Shown one piece after another: positions 20,440 through 32,546 of a stretch of DNA of 64,000 nt. A program made the translations under genes and the position numbers. The DNA comes from Moringa oleifera (lineage: Eukaryota; Streptophyta; Magnoliopsida; Brassicales; Moringaceae). Position 1 is the first letter of the stretch. Each line of letters opens with the position of its first letter. The stretch is from contig JAJFZO010000087.1 of NCBI GenBank assembly GCA_021397835.1, positions 5,906,001 through 5,970,000 of the forward strand. Reading direction: 5' to 3'. The notes beneath the pieces were generated by a model. It was not told the DNA's origin. It did not search any database and saw nothing but the letters and a program-made list of their open reading frames with translations.

Positions 20440-22290
20440 TCAACTATTCTGTAATTACCATTAAGTATTTGCTTAGGATGAGATTCCTACCTGGGTAATC
20501 ATGGTGATTTCCTCACTTGATGAGAGGCCCTGGTCAGATAAAACAGATGCCCTATTTATATTTAAGGAATGTCTCAAAGGGGGCATGAAACTCTCTCTAA
20601 ATACTTTATTTAAAATTATTTTCATTATAGGCTATCACGCTCCCAACTAATCCTTAACTCCAGGAGGATCCTTGTAGCTTTTAATGCTAGGCGTTTAGAT
20701 TTAGGAATCACAAATTTATCTCCCTTAATCTTTTTTAATTTTTTTAAATTGAAGTAGTTGTAGAGTAACTGAGGACAACCAATGAAATTTTGGTATTTTT
20801 CATCAGAGAGACCCTCACTCTTTTCTTTCGACCTTCCAAAGGTAGTGAAAAACTAAAAAGACACTCTTACTTTGGAGTGTTTTAGAATAGAATCCCTATC
20901 AGAATTAATAGATGGACTTACCTAAATTAGGATTATGGCACCAATATACCCTAAGAAGTCCCTTGTTGCTGCTTAACAATCTTTGGCTAGCTATAAGAAG
21001 ACTCTGTTAATGTCTTCCCTTTTTAATAAACCGTGCATAGCCAAAGTCCATGGAAACTTTTTTAACAAAGAGCCTACCCTAATCTTACCTCCTAGAGAGT
21101 CTTTTATTTCTCTTTAACCAATCTCTCCTTCAAAAATATACTCTTTCTTAAAGTCAAATCTTGAAAACTCATCTTCTCCTGCTTTTGTTTCTTTTCCCCA
21201 ATTAGGGACCTCAGCCAAGAGACACTGCTCAACCCCTCTTTACAAATGATCCAAAGTCACCATCTGCATTAAGTTAGCTTATTTCTTTCCTTTTTTTTAT
21301 ACATGATTTTATGCCTTTGGAAGACTACCACTAACCTTTTTAATTTAAAATGCATATCATTTCTTAATAAAGCCTCGAGTTAGCAAGAGAAACCTTGAAG
21401 GGGAAATTATCTCAGCTACTTTTTTCAAGAAGGATAAGGTGGCAACACTATTACTGCAAACCATTATGCATGGTGATCTTAGCAGATTTTTCCTCCTAAT
21501 AAGAGTTTATAATGGTCTTTAACCTTGCCTAGGCTCAAAGGATCAAAGACTTGGTGCAGGAGATAGTGTTGCCAGTCTCCACATCCTCGACACTACCAAA
21601 CAAGAAAAGGCAACACCTGGAAAAAATTTCTACTTTACTTGCTAAGACAAGTGTTTGTTTAATTAATAAATTATATATATATCCTTTTTATTGTTGACCT
21701 ATAATAAATTTTTTTCATGTTATGCATGAGTCTTCCTTAGTAGCAAAAGAATACAAGATTTGGAGTCAGGTTGAATCTGTATTCAAAGAGGCTGAAAAAA
21801 CTCTAGAAGAAGCAAGAAGAAAGTGAGCTAAGTTCACAATAGAAAAATTTTCCTTCAAGCATGAGAAGAAGAAGGAAAACTAAGAAATCTTTGTGTTAAA
21901 AGTAGAGACGAAAAAGATGAAGCTAGATTTTCAGCTCTAATAAGAGAGGCTAAAGAGAAATTACCTTGAGCAGATATTAGCTGCCAAAAAGGAAGCTATA
22001 GTAACCTTTAAAGAGAGTGAAGAAACGAAAAATGTAATGCTAGAAGAGTGTGCTGAAGTCTTTTGGATGTTAAAAAGGACACCAAGGCCAAAGTCTTATA
22101 GGAGTACCCTAACATCAATCTAAACTTCATCACAACTGAACTAACTATAACCTCATCCTCTCAAACAACCCCAACAATGTGTAAACCTCTAGGGAGCCCG
22201 TTCTTCATATCTTGACTTAATGAGTCAAATTTTTCAGGAGCTGAATAAAGACTCTACTAACCCCGAAGAGAAGACTTCTTAAATATATAT
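20440..22290 (+). pseudogene. 'Gypsy-type transposon' (PF04195-like) plus coiled-coil ORF relic
   Basis: At 20530-20680 the + strand reads DKTDALFIFKECLKGGMKLSLN and then a broken PN-LTPGGS segment. This matches the 'F..sLk.GfrLPLhpf ... PnQLtPNsWR' core of the PF04195 family. Around 20800-20870 there is a segment equivalent to its GLPS..KNWK region. From 21725 a strongly charged, Lys/Glu-rich helical segment follows (EYKIWSQVESVFKEAEKTLE, later ILAAKKEAIVTFKESEETKN), as in the coiled-coil C-terminal half of these proteins. Stops are scattered throughout. It runs opposite to the Tat-type element on its right. Function of the family is unknown. Confidence 0.45.
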
Positions 22291-23039
22291 TCCTGTAGCA
22301 TTTTAAACTTGTAATCTATTTTAGAATATGAAATGAAGTGGACTTTCTTCTAATTTCTTACACCTTCTCTTTTGTACTCCTCTTTGATGACTGTCATCTT
22401 TAAAGGATAAAAATGTGAAGATTCTTTTATGAAAAAAAAAAATTAAAACCTCTAATATTTACCCTTTACCATCCATAGATCTTTCTAACCTTCCTTTGAA
22501 AATTCAAAATGTTCTCTAAGCATATGTAGACTCTCTCAAAAAAAAAAAAAAAGTGTTAAAAATGCAACATGAGTGTCTGGACGCTCTACTATCGTAAACC
22601 TAAACAAATGCCTCTATATATAAGGTCTTAATATCTTAATATTCACCTTGCTTCACAAAGACTCTCACTTACCTTTTGAAAGACAATTGCAAACTTTTTC
22701 CCATTTGGGAAGATGTCTTGAAAGAATAGAGGATTGAGTAGGGAGATCTTTTAAATTAAATCCCTCCTTACTCTTTTTTTTTTTTAAATTTTACAAAATG
22801 ACTCTTCTCCTCAAGAAAGGCTCAAAAATTCTAAATTTAAGAAGATCGAAAAGTGTCAAAAATTTTAGAAAGACCTTAAATGAGGCTCTTCTTGGATTCT
22901 TAAAACTCTACTTCAATCATCTAAGAGGTTGCCAAGTGAATTTCCCTTTAGAAACCTAATTTCTCCATTATTCAACCTTAAGAAAACTTTCTTCCATAGT
23001 CTTCCCAAGTGGAACACTATTGTTTTTTATCCCGTAAAG

Positions 23040-23096
23040 TCATAGTAGCATCTTTGCTTCAAAATTTTCAATGAAGGCAAAATTTAGGTATTGACA
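23040..23096 (-). repeat. Possible 3' LTR edge of the Tat-type element
   Basis: Read on the - strand from 23096, the sequence starts TGTCAATACCTAAATTTTGC, which looks like the start of a plant gypsy LTR (TG...). It lies about 1.6 kb downstream of the integrase end and just beyond the tandem repeats. The preceding A-rich AAATAAATAAAAATGGTAGC would be a poor polypurine tract. No second copy exists in the window. Confidence 0.3.
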
Positions 23097-23349
23097 GCTA
23101 CCATTTTTATTTATTTTTGAAAATTGAAAATAAAATAAACATTAAAAGATAACAAATTTTGCCTGACTTCCTTGCTTTCTTTTATAGCTTTTGTCAAAAA
23201 TTTCTCTTAAGCATTCTCCTTTTTTCTTCTCTTATTTCTTATTTCTTACTTTTTTATTCTCTTTTTTTATTATTTATTATATTTTTATTTTTCTTTAAAT
23301 ATATAAGAGATCTACGAAAATGAAGTTTACATGTGGAAATTATTTTATA

Positions 23350-24070
23350 ATGATCATTTATCATCAAAGATGGAATTTTTCATCATCTTTTGATGACAAA
23401 CACATCGTTTATCATTTAAAATTCTTGATCCTAATGTCTTCTATTGAAATTCTTCCTCGACTTCGAACAAAACATCCCTACTTTTATCTTATGATAGAAT
23501 TCTTCCTTCTTCATCCTTTAATGATAAGCAAAATTCAAATTTTACCATTTACTATTGGAATTCTTCCTTGACATTTCATGAAGTAAAGTTTTTGTCTCCC
23601 ATTGAAATCATCGTTGATGTTCAACATGTGGAAATATTTTGAAAGGTCTCATCTTTCATCAAATCATCCTCGATGTATGATGATTTGGCTGTCGAAATTC
23701 TTCTTCGCCAAACCCAATGAATATTTTTTCCTTTTGGCATCATCTTTGAGATTCGATGTTGTAATGATGCACCTTACCTTCCATTGGAATCATCCTCGAT
23801 ATATAACAATTTGGCTATTAGAATTCATCTTCGCTGTATCTTATGAATGTTGTCTCTTATTAGAATCATCTTCAACATTTGACATTGTAAACATATACCT
23901 TGTCTTCCATCAGAATCGTCCTCGATATATAATAATCTGGTTGTCGAAATTTCTCATCGATCTTGCCCTGCAAACATTATCTCCCATTGAAATCATCCTT
24001 AACATTCGATGTTTAAAAGATATACCTTATCTTCATTTAGAATTGTCCTTGATGTATGATGATTAGTATT
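23350..24070. repeat. Tandem repeat, ~126-bp unit, in the retroelement 3' region
   Basis: AATCATCCTCGATGTATGA at 23662 recurs as variants at 23788, 23914 and 24041, spacing 126, 126 and 127 bp. Each is followed by a T-GGCTGTCGAAATTC-like word and preceded by a CTTCCATTGG-like word. More degenerate copies reach back to about 23350. The array lies between the integrase end and the putative 3' LTR of the - strand element, where Tat/Ogre retrotransposons are known to carry variable tandem repeats. Confidence 0.75.
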
Positions 24071-24669
24071 GAAAGGATGTTGCTTAACATTTTCCTTTTT
24101 CCTTTTATATTATCCTTAGTTTATTTGCTGAGTCATCAAAGTATACAACATGTCAATCAGAGTTTCTTCTATAATTTTTTTTTTCTTGTCTCTGTTTGAA
24201 TTTGGCTTTTGATTGATTTTTTTTTAGGGGAATAATGAATCCTTTCAACTTTTAGCATCTTTCTTTGAAAATGTAATCATTGGATTTTTTTAAAACGGCA
24301 AATTTAATCAATGATTTGAGACTCTCTTAATAGAAGCACTTGCACATATACTCTTTAGTTTTTGCTTTTTCATCCCGTTTCCTAAAAAGTTTCCTTTCCT
24401 TTTGATTTTATCAAAATTACCCCTTTTTTCAGAAAATCATCTTCATCTTTTAAACAAATAATCAATTATGAGTTCTCATAAATAACATGCAATACAACAT
24501 GAAATAATCATAGAAGTGTGACTGCAAACGATTTTTATTTTTCCAAAATCAAAACAAAGCTTCACTCCATTACTATCTGATACTAGCTTGGTCCATTTCT
24601 TCTTAACAATGACCACATTAATACACTTGATGCCTTTAATGCTCTTTTTATCCTTATCAAATTTATTTT

Positions 24670-25460
24670 TCATGCATAGTATTTCTCGATGACATTTGAA
24701 TTCACAAGGCTTGATAGCTCTTGGCCATCCATTTCTTGCAGAATCAGAGCTCCTCTAGAGAAAGCTTTATTTACCACACAAAGTCCCTCCCAGCTAGGTG
24801 CCCACCTGGCCATTGCATCTATCATGTTATTAGTTGTGCATTTTAAGACCAATTTTCCTTCCTTAAATTGTCTAGGATTCATTTCTTATTGTATATCCTT
24901 TCTATTCTACTATGGTAGGGCGAACAGCCTCTAATCTCTTCTTATCTATCATATTCAACTACTCATATCGTGCCCTGATTTGTTTTGCTTCCTTAAGTTA
25001 TGCGTCTATAAAGATCCTTAAAGATAGCATTTGTATTTTAATTGGTAATACGGCTTTTGTACCATATATTGGAGAATGTAAAGTTGCTTTAGTCAATGTT
25101 CCAATTGAAGTTCTATAGGCATGCAAAGCCAATGGTAACATGTCGTGCCAATGCTTATAAGTCACTATCATTTTTGAATGATTTTCTTAATATTTTTGTT
25201 GGTTGCCTTTACTGCTTTTTTCATCTTAGGCCTATGTGGAGCTAAATTGTGATGCTTTATGTTGAATTAAGCATATATCTCTTTCATCTGCTTATTATTC
25301 AGGTTTGCTACATCATCCAAAATGATTCTTTTCAAAGGCCCATATCTATAGATGATTTTTTTCTTTAATAATTGATTTACTGTACCTTTTGTTGCATGCG
25401 TCTAGGAACCAAACTCTACCCATTTGGTAAAATAATCTATAAAGATCAGTATAAATTGAT
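24670..25460 (-). pseudogene. Integrase region of the Tat-type pol, broken
   Basis: On the - strand, about 25430-25250 reads WVEFGS, then YGPLKRIILDDVANLNNKQM, then FNIKHHNLAPHRPKMKKAV. This is the catalytic-core segment with the second Asp region and the 'SPYRPQ.NG.VE' block; here the Asn-Gly is Lys-Lys and the catalytic Glu is replaced. The C-terminal stretch (24882-24670) ends FKEGKLVLK ... WAPSWEGLCVV ... FSRGALILQEMDGQELSSLVN ... KYYA, the standard end of plant gypsy polyproteins. Between them the frame is broken several times. Confidence 0.75.
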
Positions 25461-25639
25461 GGTTTTTAATAATTTTTTGGTATTTTTCGTAGCATTGTCT
25501 AGATACTACTAATCTTTTACATATCATTGAATATTACAATACCATGATCTTTCTTACAACATTTCATTAACTAAAGCACCATACATTGGTGATTCTTGAA
25601 TGCTTATTTTAATAGGCAATACTAGTGATGGATTAACCA

Positions 25640-26560
25640 CTTCAAATATAGATGCTAATGTTGCCAATATGTCTGCCTTTTGATTTTTTTTCTCTTGGTA
25701 AATGATGAAAAATTATTTTCCTAAAATTTTTGATTAATTCTTTTACTAAGGAACAATATTTTACAAATTCATGATTTTTGGCCAACCATCAGCCTTTCAA
25801 CTGATTATATTATCAAAGCTGAATCATTGAACACCCTTATATGAGTTACTTTCTTACTAGCTATTGTATGTAATCTCATGATACATGCTTAATATTCTTT
25901 AATATTATTGGTTGAGATAAAATGTAGGCATGCTATAAATAAATAATATTCCCCTCCAAGGATTTAAGAATTGTCCCAATGTCATGGCCAAATATATTGA
26001 GGCTCCGTCAAAATACATTTGCCAATACTCCTCACATTGCTCTGATTTTCCAATTATTGCTATTAAATTCTCCTCAAGAAAATCAAAATTTACTAGTTGA
26101 TACTAACTTCTCGAATGATTTGCTAAGAAATCATATGTAACACTACTTTTGATAGACTTTTGGAAGTCATATATCAAGTCCAATTATGATAGTAAGACCT
26201 GTCATCACGTTGACCTTCCTAATAATGAGGGTTTTTCAAACAGGTATTTTATAGGATTTAATTTGGCAATAATCCTTATTGTATGGCTCAATAAGTATTA
26301 GTGGAGTCTTTGTGCTACCTAGGCCATTGTATAATAAATTTTTTTTATTAATAAATAATTAGACTTATAATTAGTAAATTTTTTACTTAAATAATTGATG
26401 ACAGTTTTTTATTTTTATTTTTCCAAATCATCTTATTGTGCCAGCATGCATCCCAACAACTTTTCATATATTGTTAAATACAAGAGAAGTGGTCTCTTAA
26501 GCATTAGTGGCATCAGTATTAGGCAATTCATCAGATATATCTTCACCTTGTCCAAAGCTT
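25640..26560 (-). pseudogene. Two RNase H domains of the Tat-type pol, broken
   Basis: The first domain follows RT: RPLLLYLTIYEKLLGCMLAQ at about 26500-26435, then a degraded segment equivalent to KPLI..RVARWQ near 26190. The second starts around 26020 with a segment readable as LNIFGHDIGTILKS-EGN (family: DGASN..GHGIGAVL.SPEG), continues through NQLKG.W near 25800, and ends FRKIIFHHLPREKKSKG at about 25700. Two consecutive RNase H domains are a hallmark of the Tat clade. Several stops are present. Confidence 0.65.
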
Positions 26561-26599
26561 GTTGACATTTTGTTCCATTCCCTTGGAGCATCTTCTTCA

Positions 26600-27250
26600 A
26601 TAGTTTAAATATCGAGCCACACACCTTTTTCAGTTAGGAGACAAATCTTGAAATATAATTAATCTTGCCAGTCTAAAAGTTCTCTAACCTCTTTTACTGT
26701 TTTTTAGTGTTGATAATTTTTAGATGGCTTTCACCTTATTGATTCACTTTAATTCCTTACTCGTTGACTATAAATCCTAATAATTTTCTTGACCTTACTC
26801 AATAGGTACATTTATTCGATTTTAATCTCAATTTGTATTATCTTAGCCTTCTGAACAGCTTTTGTAGATTCTTTACATGGCTCTGGTTCTTCCAAGATTT
26901 TGTTATCATTTTGGTTACATACAATTCAATAGTCTTATATATCATATCATGAAAGTTTTACCATTGCTCTTTGGTATGCTGCCTTTGCATTTTTAAGTCC
27001 AAATGGCATCACATGATAGTAAAATGTACCCCATATCGTTATGAAAGTTATCTTTTCCATATACTTCATGACCATCAGTATCTGATTATAATTCGAATAA
27101 CCATCCATAAAGGAAAATAATGAAAATTTTGTTGTATTGTCCACCAACGTATCAATATGTGATAGAAGGAAATTATCTTTTAGTTTGGCTTATTCAAATC
27201 TCTATAATCCATACACATTTAGATATACCCATCTTTTTTTAGCATTACGA
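26600..27250 (-). pseudogene. Reverse transcriptase of the Tat-type element, broken
   Basis: In order on the - strand: MCMDYRDLNK (about 27210), LFSFMDGYSNYNQI (about 27110), EKITFITIWGTFYYHVMPFG (about 27055), LKNAKAAYQRAM, then a segment where YVDDM should stand but YVTKM is read (about 26920). NLQKLFRRLR, KCTY, KLLGFIV and a GKINYISRFVS segment follow. Loss of both catalytic aspartates in the YVDD box, plus stops, shows the enzyme is dead. The family is unmistakable. Confidence 0.85.
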
Positions 27251-28249
27251 TAATGTTAGTAACCCATTCAAGATATTTCACCAATTCGATGAACCCTACA
27301 TCTAATAAGTTTTATATCTGCCCCTTAATTTTTATGAACATATCAGCCTTTATCCTCTTGAGTTTTTGCTTGACCAATGAGCATTCTGATTTTAGTGGTA
27401 ATTTATATTTGCAATACCATGCAAATATGTCTGTGTAATGTTTGCAACAACTTGATATTAATTCAGCTTTCATACATGGAGTTAGTCTAGTACCAAGTTT
27501 AATTTCTTTTTTATCTTACTCTATTCCCAAATTAATCTCCATTTCTTCTTTAAGAGAGCTTATTTACTTTTCCTTTTACTCGATTTGTCGAAGCATTTCT
27601 AAGGGTATCTCACGATTTTGTTCCTCCATATCTTTAAAATAAGAAGGCTTAAAGTTATTTACTATTAAAGTTTTAATTATCGATATCTATAGAAAAAACA
27701 TGCCATATTCTTTGAGAAGAAGGTAAAAACAAAGATAAGATCAAACATGAAATTTTATTGATGTGAAAAAGAAGAAATCAATGATTTAGTAATGTATATT
27801 TTCTGATGACCACTCTTAATTTGTTTGTTTTATGCTAATTTGCATTAGGATTAAAAATAATTTTCTTTATTTTGCTTATTCTGGGAACAAATGAGCTAAT
27901 CTATCCTTTATAGTTGAATTTATTATCAATGATTGATTTACATTATAAAATCTAATAGATTTGGAGATTCGATGGAGGGATTAGCTATAGTCAATCGGAT
28001 TCATTTCTTCCTCTGCACTCTTCCTTATCTTCTTATTTCTCCCTATCCTATTTTCGTCAACCTTTTTAGCTCATAGCCCAACCTAATTGATTTCTATTTT
28101 TCATGACCTGTAGAGCTTGGGTGATTCCCTAAAGATTTTTGTCGAGTCCTTTTCTTTCCCAGTAACCTTTTCCTAAATTTTCATCTAGCTGAAAAACTAT
28201 ATTGTTTGGTAATTGTGGTTTGTCAACCCAGATGCATTCAATAGCATTT

Positions 28250-28870
28250 ATAAATTGAAATGTCTTAAATGAGAAATATTTTAATTTGGTGCCTTAATGT
28301 AAGGATGTTCTTTTAAGATTGATGCAACTAGGGTATCTTTGGCTTGCACTGTAATCAGCTGCTCTAGCAAAATATTGTATGACATAAATATATTCATAAC
28401 TTGAAATTCTATCGAACAATAGATCAAACTTATTTAAGGGTTAGATCGATCACTCCTTGAACTAGGCTACTCATTCCATCAAATGCCATTATCATTGTTG
28501 AGCTCATTTTTAAAAGATTGATATCCACTAGGAGTCTATCTAATGTGCATCAGAGCATCACATTTAAATAAGATATATTATCAATCAATATCTTAGATAC
28601 AGTAATCTTTATATATTCAATGGAGATATATAGCACCTTTATAGATCTTCATTGGTTTGGATGTATCTTATCATCAGTAAAATTATGAGTTATGATGTGC
28701 TTTACGAGAACCACCATTTGGTCTCTAGGGATTTGGTGTAGTGCACAAGTGTTTTTTAACACCTTCATCAATGCTTTCTTGTAAGGCTTAGAATTTAAGA
28801 TTAGTGACATTAACGAAATTTTTACTGACATTTTACTCAATTAATCAATTACACTATGTTCACTATGCTT
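28250..28870 (-). pseudogene. Aspartic protease and upstream linker of the Tat-type polyprotein
   Basis: On the - strand 28840-28649 reads SVKISLMSLILNSKPYKKALMKVLK and ends FTDDKIHPNQ, a linker well known upstream of the protease in plant Tat gypsy elements. At about 28600 ILIDNISYLNVM stands for the active-site LIDNGSS.NVMP, with the Gly lost. TLDRLLVDINLLK, AFDGM and a stop-ridden continuation to about 28280 follow. Confidence 0.65.
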
Positions 28871-29329
28871 AATATACTTGAGGAATTTCATGGCCTTCTT
28901 TTTTTCGTTACCACTTGAGAAGCCATTATTTTCCATCTTTTCTTTCATTTTTTCCATAGCTTGTACCTTAATTATATTTCTTTTAGGTTCAGTGAACACG
29001 TTGGCTACATCTATTAGGCTACAGCAGTTACTGCTCCTATCATATGACTAGGCCTAACTATTTTTGATATCTCAATCTGATAAACCATAATGTTCTATCT
29101 CCATGGTATAGTGTGATAATCTTTATAAGAAAAAATGATCACTTTTGATTTTTTTTTTTGTCGCGAAAGGAGGTATAGATACTTTTACTTTAAGTATGAA
29201 TGGCTTAGTATCCTCGACCATTCTTATTTCATAAATGTCATTGTTTATTTCTATCATATTTATATGATGATTTATGTGCGCATGCAAAGGATTATTGGCT
29301 ACATTGGGGCTATTTGTAGCTTCGAAGCC

Positions 29330-30290
29330 TAGAACTCCATTATCTACTAACTTTTAAACTTTGTATTTAAACGTTAGGCAATTTTTTATGTTATGCCTTA
29401 CTGCTCCATTATGATATTTGCATGTGGCATTCGCATCATGCCACTTTGGGTATGGAAGCTAAAGGGGTTTTATGAATAAAGGTGCGATTAACTTTTGCTC
29501 TAAAAATTATGGGAACAATTTCTAGTACAAGCATGGTATAGGCCTCATAGATACCCTTTATTGTGTAGATTCATTGTTCACATTAGCAATGTTCTTTGAG
29601 GTGGCTTGGTACATTAAATTAGATAGTTTAGAGATAAAATTAGCCTCTCCTACCATCTTCTTTGGGGTGAATAACTTCTTTGCTGCACATAATCTTCTAC
29701 CTTACGCATTCTTATTGGATTTTCAATGAACTCCCTTGTTTGTACTATATCAACAAATCTTTGCTCTATCATGATTATCAATCCTTCGTAGAATGGAGCC
29801 TTGAGAGTCTCAATGAATGTTTTGCATAACTCCTTTCCGGTTAATCGGGGTTGTACTTCTGTTGGAACCTTTCTCCATCATCGAGCATATTCTTTGAAGG
29901 TTTATTTTCCCTTTTTCTCATGTTTTGGAGAGTTGTCTTGTTGGGAGCAAACTCTTCCATATGCTGATAATGGTTCAAGAAAGTGATGACTAAAATCTTT
30001 GCAATTTTGTATTTTTGATGCTTCTAAGTTTGTGTACTAGTTTGGCGCTTCTTCCTTCAAGTGATCTTGGAAGTAATGCATCAATAGCTTTTGGTTATTT
30101 TCATAACCATGCATCATATATAGGTAGACTCTAATATGCATCCTCGGGCGTTTAGTGCCATCATATTGGTTGAATTCAAGTACTTTACATTTGGGCGGAA
30201 TGACCAACCTATGGACTAAGCTTAAATCAGCTATATCAATCCCTATGTGCTCTCTTTTCCCTTGGAATTCCTTTATTTTCTCTATCAATA
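29330..30290 (-). pseudogene. Gag of the Tat-type element, broken
   Basis: The segment 30288-30037 encodes IDIADLSLVHRLVIPPKCKV, then EFNQYDGTKRPRMHI..Y, MHGYENNQKLLMHYFQDHL, matching the plant gypsy gag core (PPKFKVPEFEKYDGT..P..H). Downstream, around 29420-29360, a degraded KYHNGAVRHNIKNC..FK segment corresponds to a C.YH...GH....C..FK zinc-knuckle-like motif from which the first Cys is missing. Stops between them show decay. Confidence 0.75.
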
Positions 30291-30979
30291 ATTCAACATA
30301 TGTAAGTAATTTCTAATTTACATTGCTCATTCTCGTAGAGTTTTTGGTTTCTTTTAGATATTTAACATCATAACATAAACCGAATCAATAATTTTGAATT
30401 CATTACTGCTTTTTTTGTCTGAAGTCATTATTTACTCCCTTAACTATTGAAGCATTCCTTAAAGCTCCTACTACAGTAAAGTTGGTCAAATGGAAAATAA
30501 AAGGCTTTTTCTTTTTTCTTTGTTTTAGCACCTCTCTTTTAACAGCCTTTCCTTTTATAAGCACTTCCACGGATTTCATCATCTCCTAAAACTATTTAGT
30601 TATAGAGTTTTGGAGGTCCATATAGTCTACAGCATATAGTTTTGCATTTCAATTTAGGCCTAAGCTATCTCGACCTGAGACTTCAATCCTCTCGATCCTA
30701 ATGTTATAATCATCCATGTTTTCTTGAGATAAAGCTTTTGAACACATGCTATATTCTTTGATAACCAATCATTTCATTGCTCTCCTTATGAAACATTTTA
30801 ATTTACTTTTAAAGAACATATATATTCAGCTAAAGAAAAATTAATCTTTCTAAGGAAAAGATTGGATTTTATTAATTTCTTTTTAAAAAAATCAATATTT
30901 TACATTGGGTCTATAATTGAAGACATCTTGTACTTTTTGATTCATGAACAAAATGTAATTAATGTATCTGTTAGTCATT

Positions 30980-31720
30980 AGTGCTAACGAATATCCTGAT
31001 GCTTGCGAATCTCTCTATACATGTCCAAAGCCATATCTGTTGCTAATTCTAGTTGTACTTGCATGATATCAAGATTTTTTGCTATTCTTTTATATCTTTC
31101 TTGGTCTTGGTACCAATAAAAGCAAATATTTTTAACTTTGTTTCTCCAAACTTTATTATTCATGTCGATTTTCTCCAATTCTACCTTCAATAAATCTTAG
31201 TCCATCATTCTTTTCAAATGATTCAACTTAAGCGTATGACTCTTCTTATCATTGCTGTTAATGCGGCTTCATTTCTTTTAATTCCTTCTAGTGGCTAACT
31301 TGATTTGCAAATATGATCCTTTAAAGTTTTGTACTCTTTTTCTTTGTCTCATGTAGGGTCTCAGCTTTTCTCTTTAACTCTTTGTGCATCTCCTGTTTTT
31401 ATTCATGAAGAAGTTCCTTTCTTCTCTTTACCCTTTTATTTCTTGAGTTAACTTCCATATGTCTCCATCATTCCTTGGTTTCAATCTTTGCATGTAAAAG
31501 CTTTTCAGCACTTTAATTTCAGATAGGGCTTCCATATTTTCTTTTTGAGTTTTCTTTACGATCTCTTCTTGAATTTGAATTTCATATTTCAAGAGTGATA
31601 TCTCTTGTTGCCACTTGAACCTTTTAACTTCTCGGGATTCTCTTTCTTTTTGGAAGAATTCAATTTCTACTTACCTCAACTTTGTGAAAGATTTTTTAAT
31701 TAAGGTAACCATGTCAGCAA
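30980..31720 (-). pseudogene. Coiled-coil ORF upstream of gag in the Tat-type element
   Basis: The - strand encodes Lys/Glu-rich helical sequence in broken frames, for example FFQKERESREVKRFKWQQEI near 31650 and a 68-codon open stretch at 31190-30984 (VELEKIDMNNKVWRNKVKNI, WYQDQERYKRIAK). Such coiled-coil protein sequence precedes or forms the N-terminal part of gag in several dicot Tat elements. No enzymatic motif. Confidence 0.5.
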
Positions 31721-31749
31721 GACCAAGTTTATATAACATGAGTATTCAA

Positions 31750-32340
31750 AAGAATTACAATAGAAATCAAAACTTTATTTTGTAAAACACGTCCCCTCCC
31801 CCCCCCCCAAAAAAATACCTAATTAGTTTGATAAATTCAAACACAAATTAACAATGAAAACCCTTAAGAATTAATATAAAGCTATGCAAATTACATAAAC
31901 CTCTTTTAATTTAAATTGTTGGATATTTGCTAAAATTCTGATCCGTAAAAATCGTATATTTTTTTATTTTTATTTTATTCATTCAATTCATAAAAAATAA
32001 ATTTATAGATTTTTAAAATTATATTGAATAATTAACAATTGAAAATAAAATGATAAAGAACATTTTTTTTAAAGTTTTATCTCTGGATTGAAGTCATAAC
32101 TATTTAGTTACAACAATTCTATTTTAGGAAAAAAACGTAAACTACAAAAACTTCTTTTATTAAGTTACAAACTCTTAACTTAAAAACAAAAAAAAAAAAA
32201 AATTAGATTATTATTATAAAGGCTTAATGTTGGATTTGCACCTTCAAATCCTTTTTTAAACTATTTTTTATTTCATCAAATCTTTCCTAAACTCCATTGA
32301 ATTTGAATCAACTTTTTCAATCTCGACGATTGATTACAAA
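31750..32340. other. AT-rich junction zone between retroelement and plastid block
   Basis: Holds a C11-type homopolymer (about 31797-31808) and poly(A) tracts. Neither an LTR nor plastid sequence is clear until about 32,290-32,360, so the exact NUPT left edge lies in this zone. Confidence 0.4.
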
Positions 32341-32363
32341 AAAGTTATTATGATTTTGAACAA

Positions 32364-32437
32364 GCTGCTATTGTGGAATTAGTAGACACGCTGCTCTTAG
32401 GAAGCAGAGCATCTCGGTTCGAGTCCGAGTAGTGGCA
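32364..32437 (+). tRNA. trnL-UAG: trnL-UAG relic (plastid-derived)
   Basis: Matches plastid tRNA-Leu. The D-arm segment GTAGACACG, anticodon stem-loop CTGCTCTTAGGAAGCAG with UAG anticodon, T-arm GGTTCGAGTCCG and 3' end AGTGGCA are all readable. About six bases are missing from the long variable arm, and the acceptor stem has changes (GCTGCTATTG). First plastid gene at the left of the block; not expected to function. Confidence 0.85.
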
Positions 32438-32546
32438 TATCATCTTTTCTAAAAGAGATAGAATAAGTTTTATAATGAATTAAATTCTCAATTTCAATTC
32501 CTTATAATCGGAGGACCCCCACTTCTTTTTTTTTTTTTTTACTTCT

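Larger units (their letters stand above)
23097..31750 (-). mobile_element. Degenerate Ty3/gypsy retrotransposon, Tat lineage, truncated
   Basis: On the - strand the order is coiled-coil ORF (31.7-31.0 kb), gag (30.3-29.3 kb), protease (28.9-28.3 kb), RT (27.25-26.6 kb), RNase H, second RNase H, and integrase (to 24670). A 3' region with tandem repeats follows. RT-RNaseH-integrase order identifies Ty3/gypsy; the duplicated RNase H and the tandem repeats downstream of pol mark the Tat lineage. Every domain has stops or frameshifts. No 5' LTR can be seen before the plastid block begins at about 32.3 kb, so the element looks cut at that side. It cannot encode working proteins. Confidence 0.75.
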
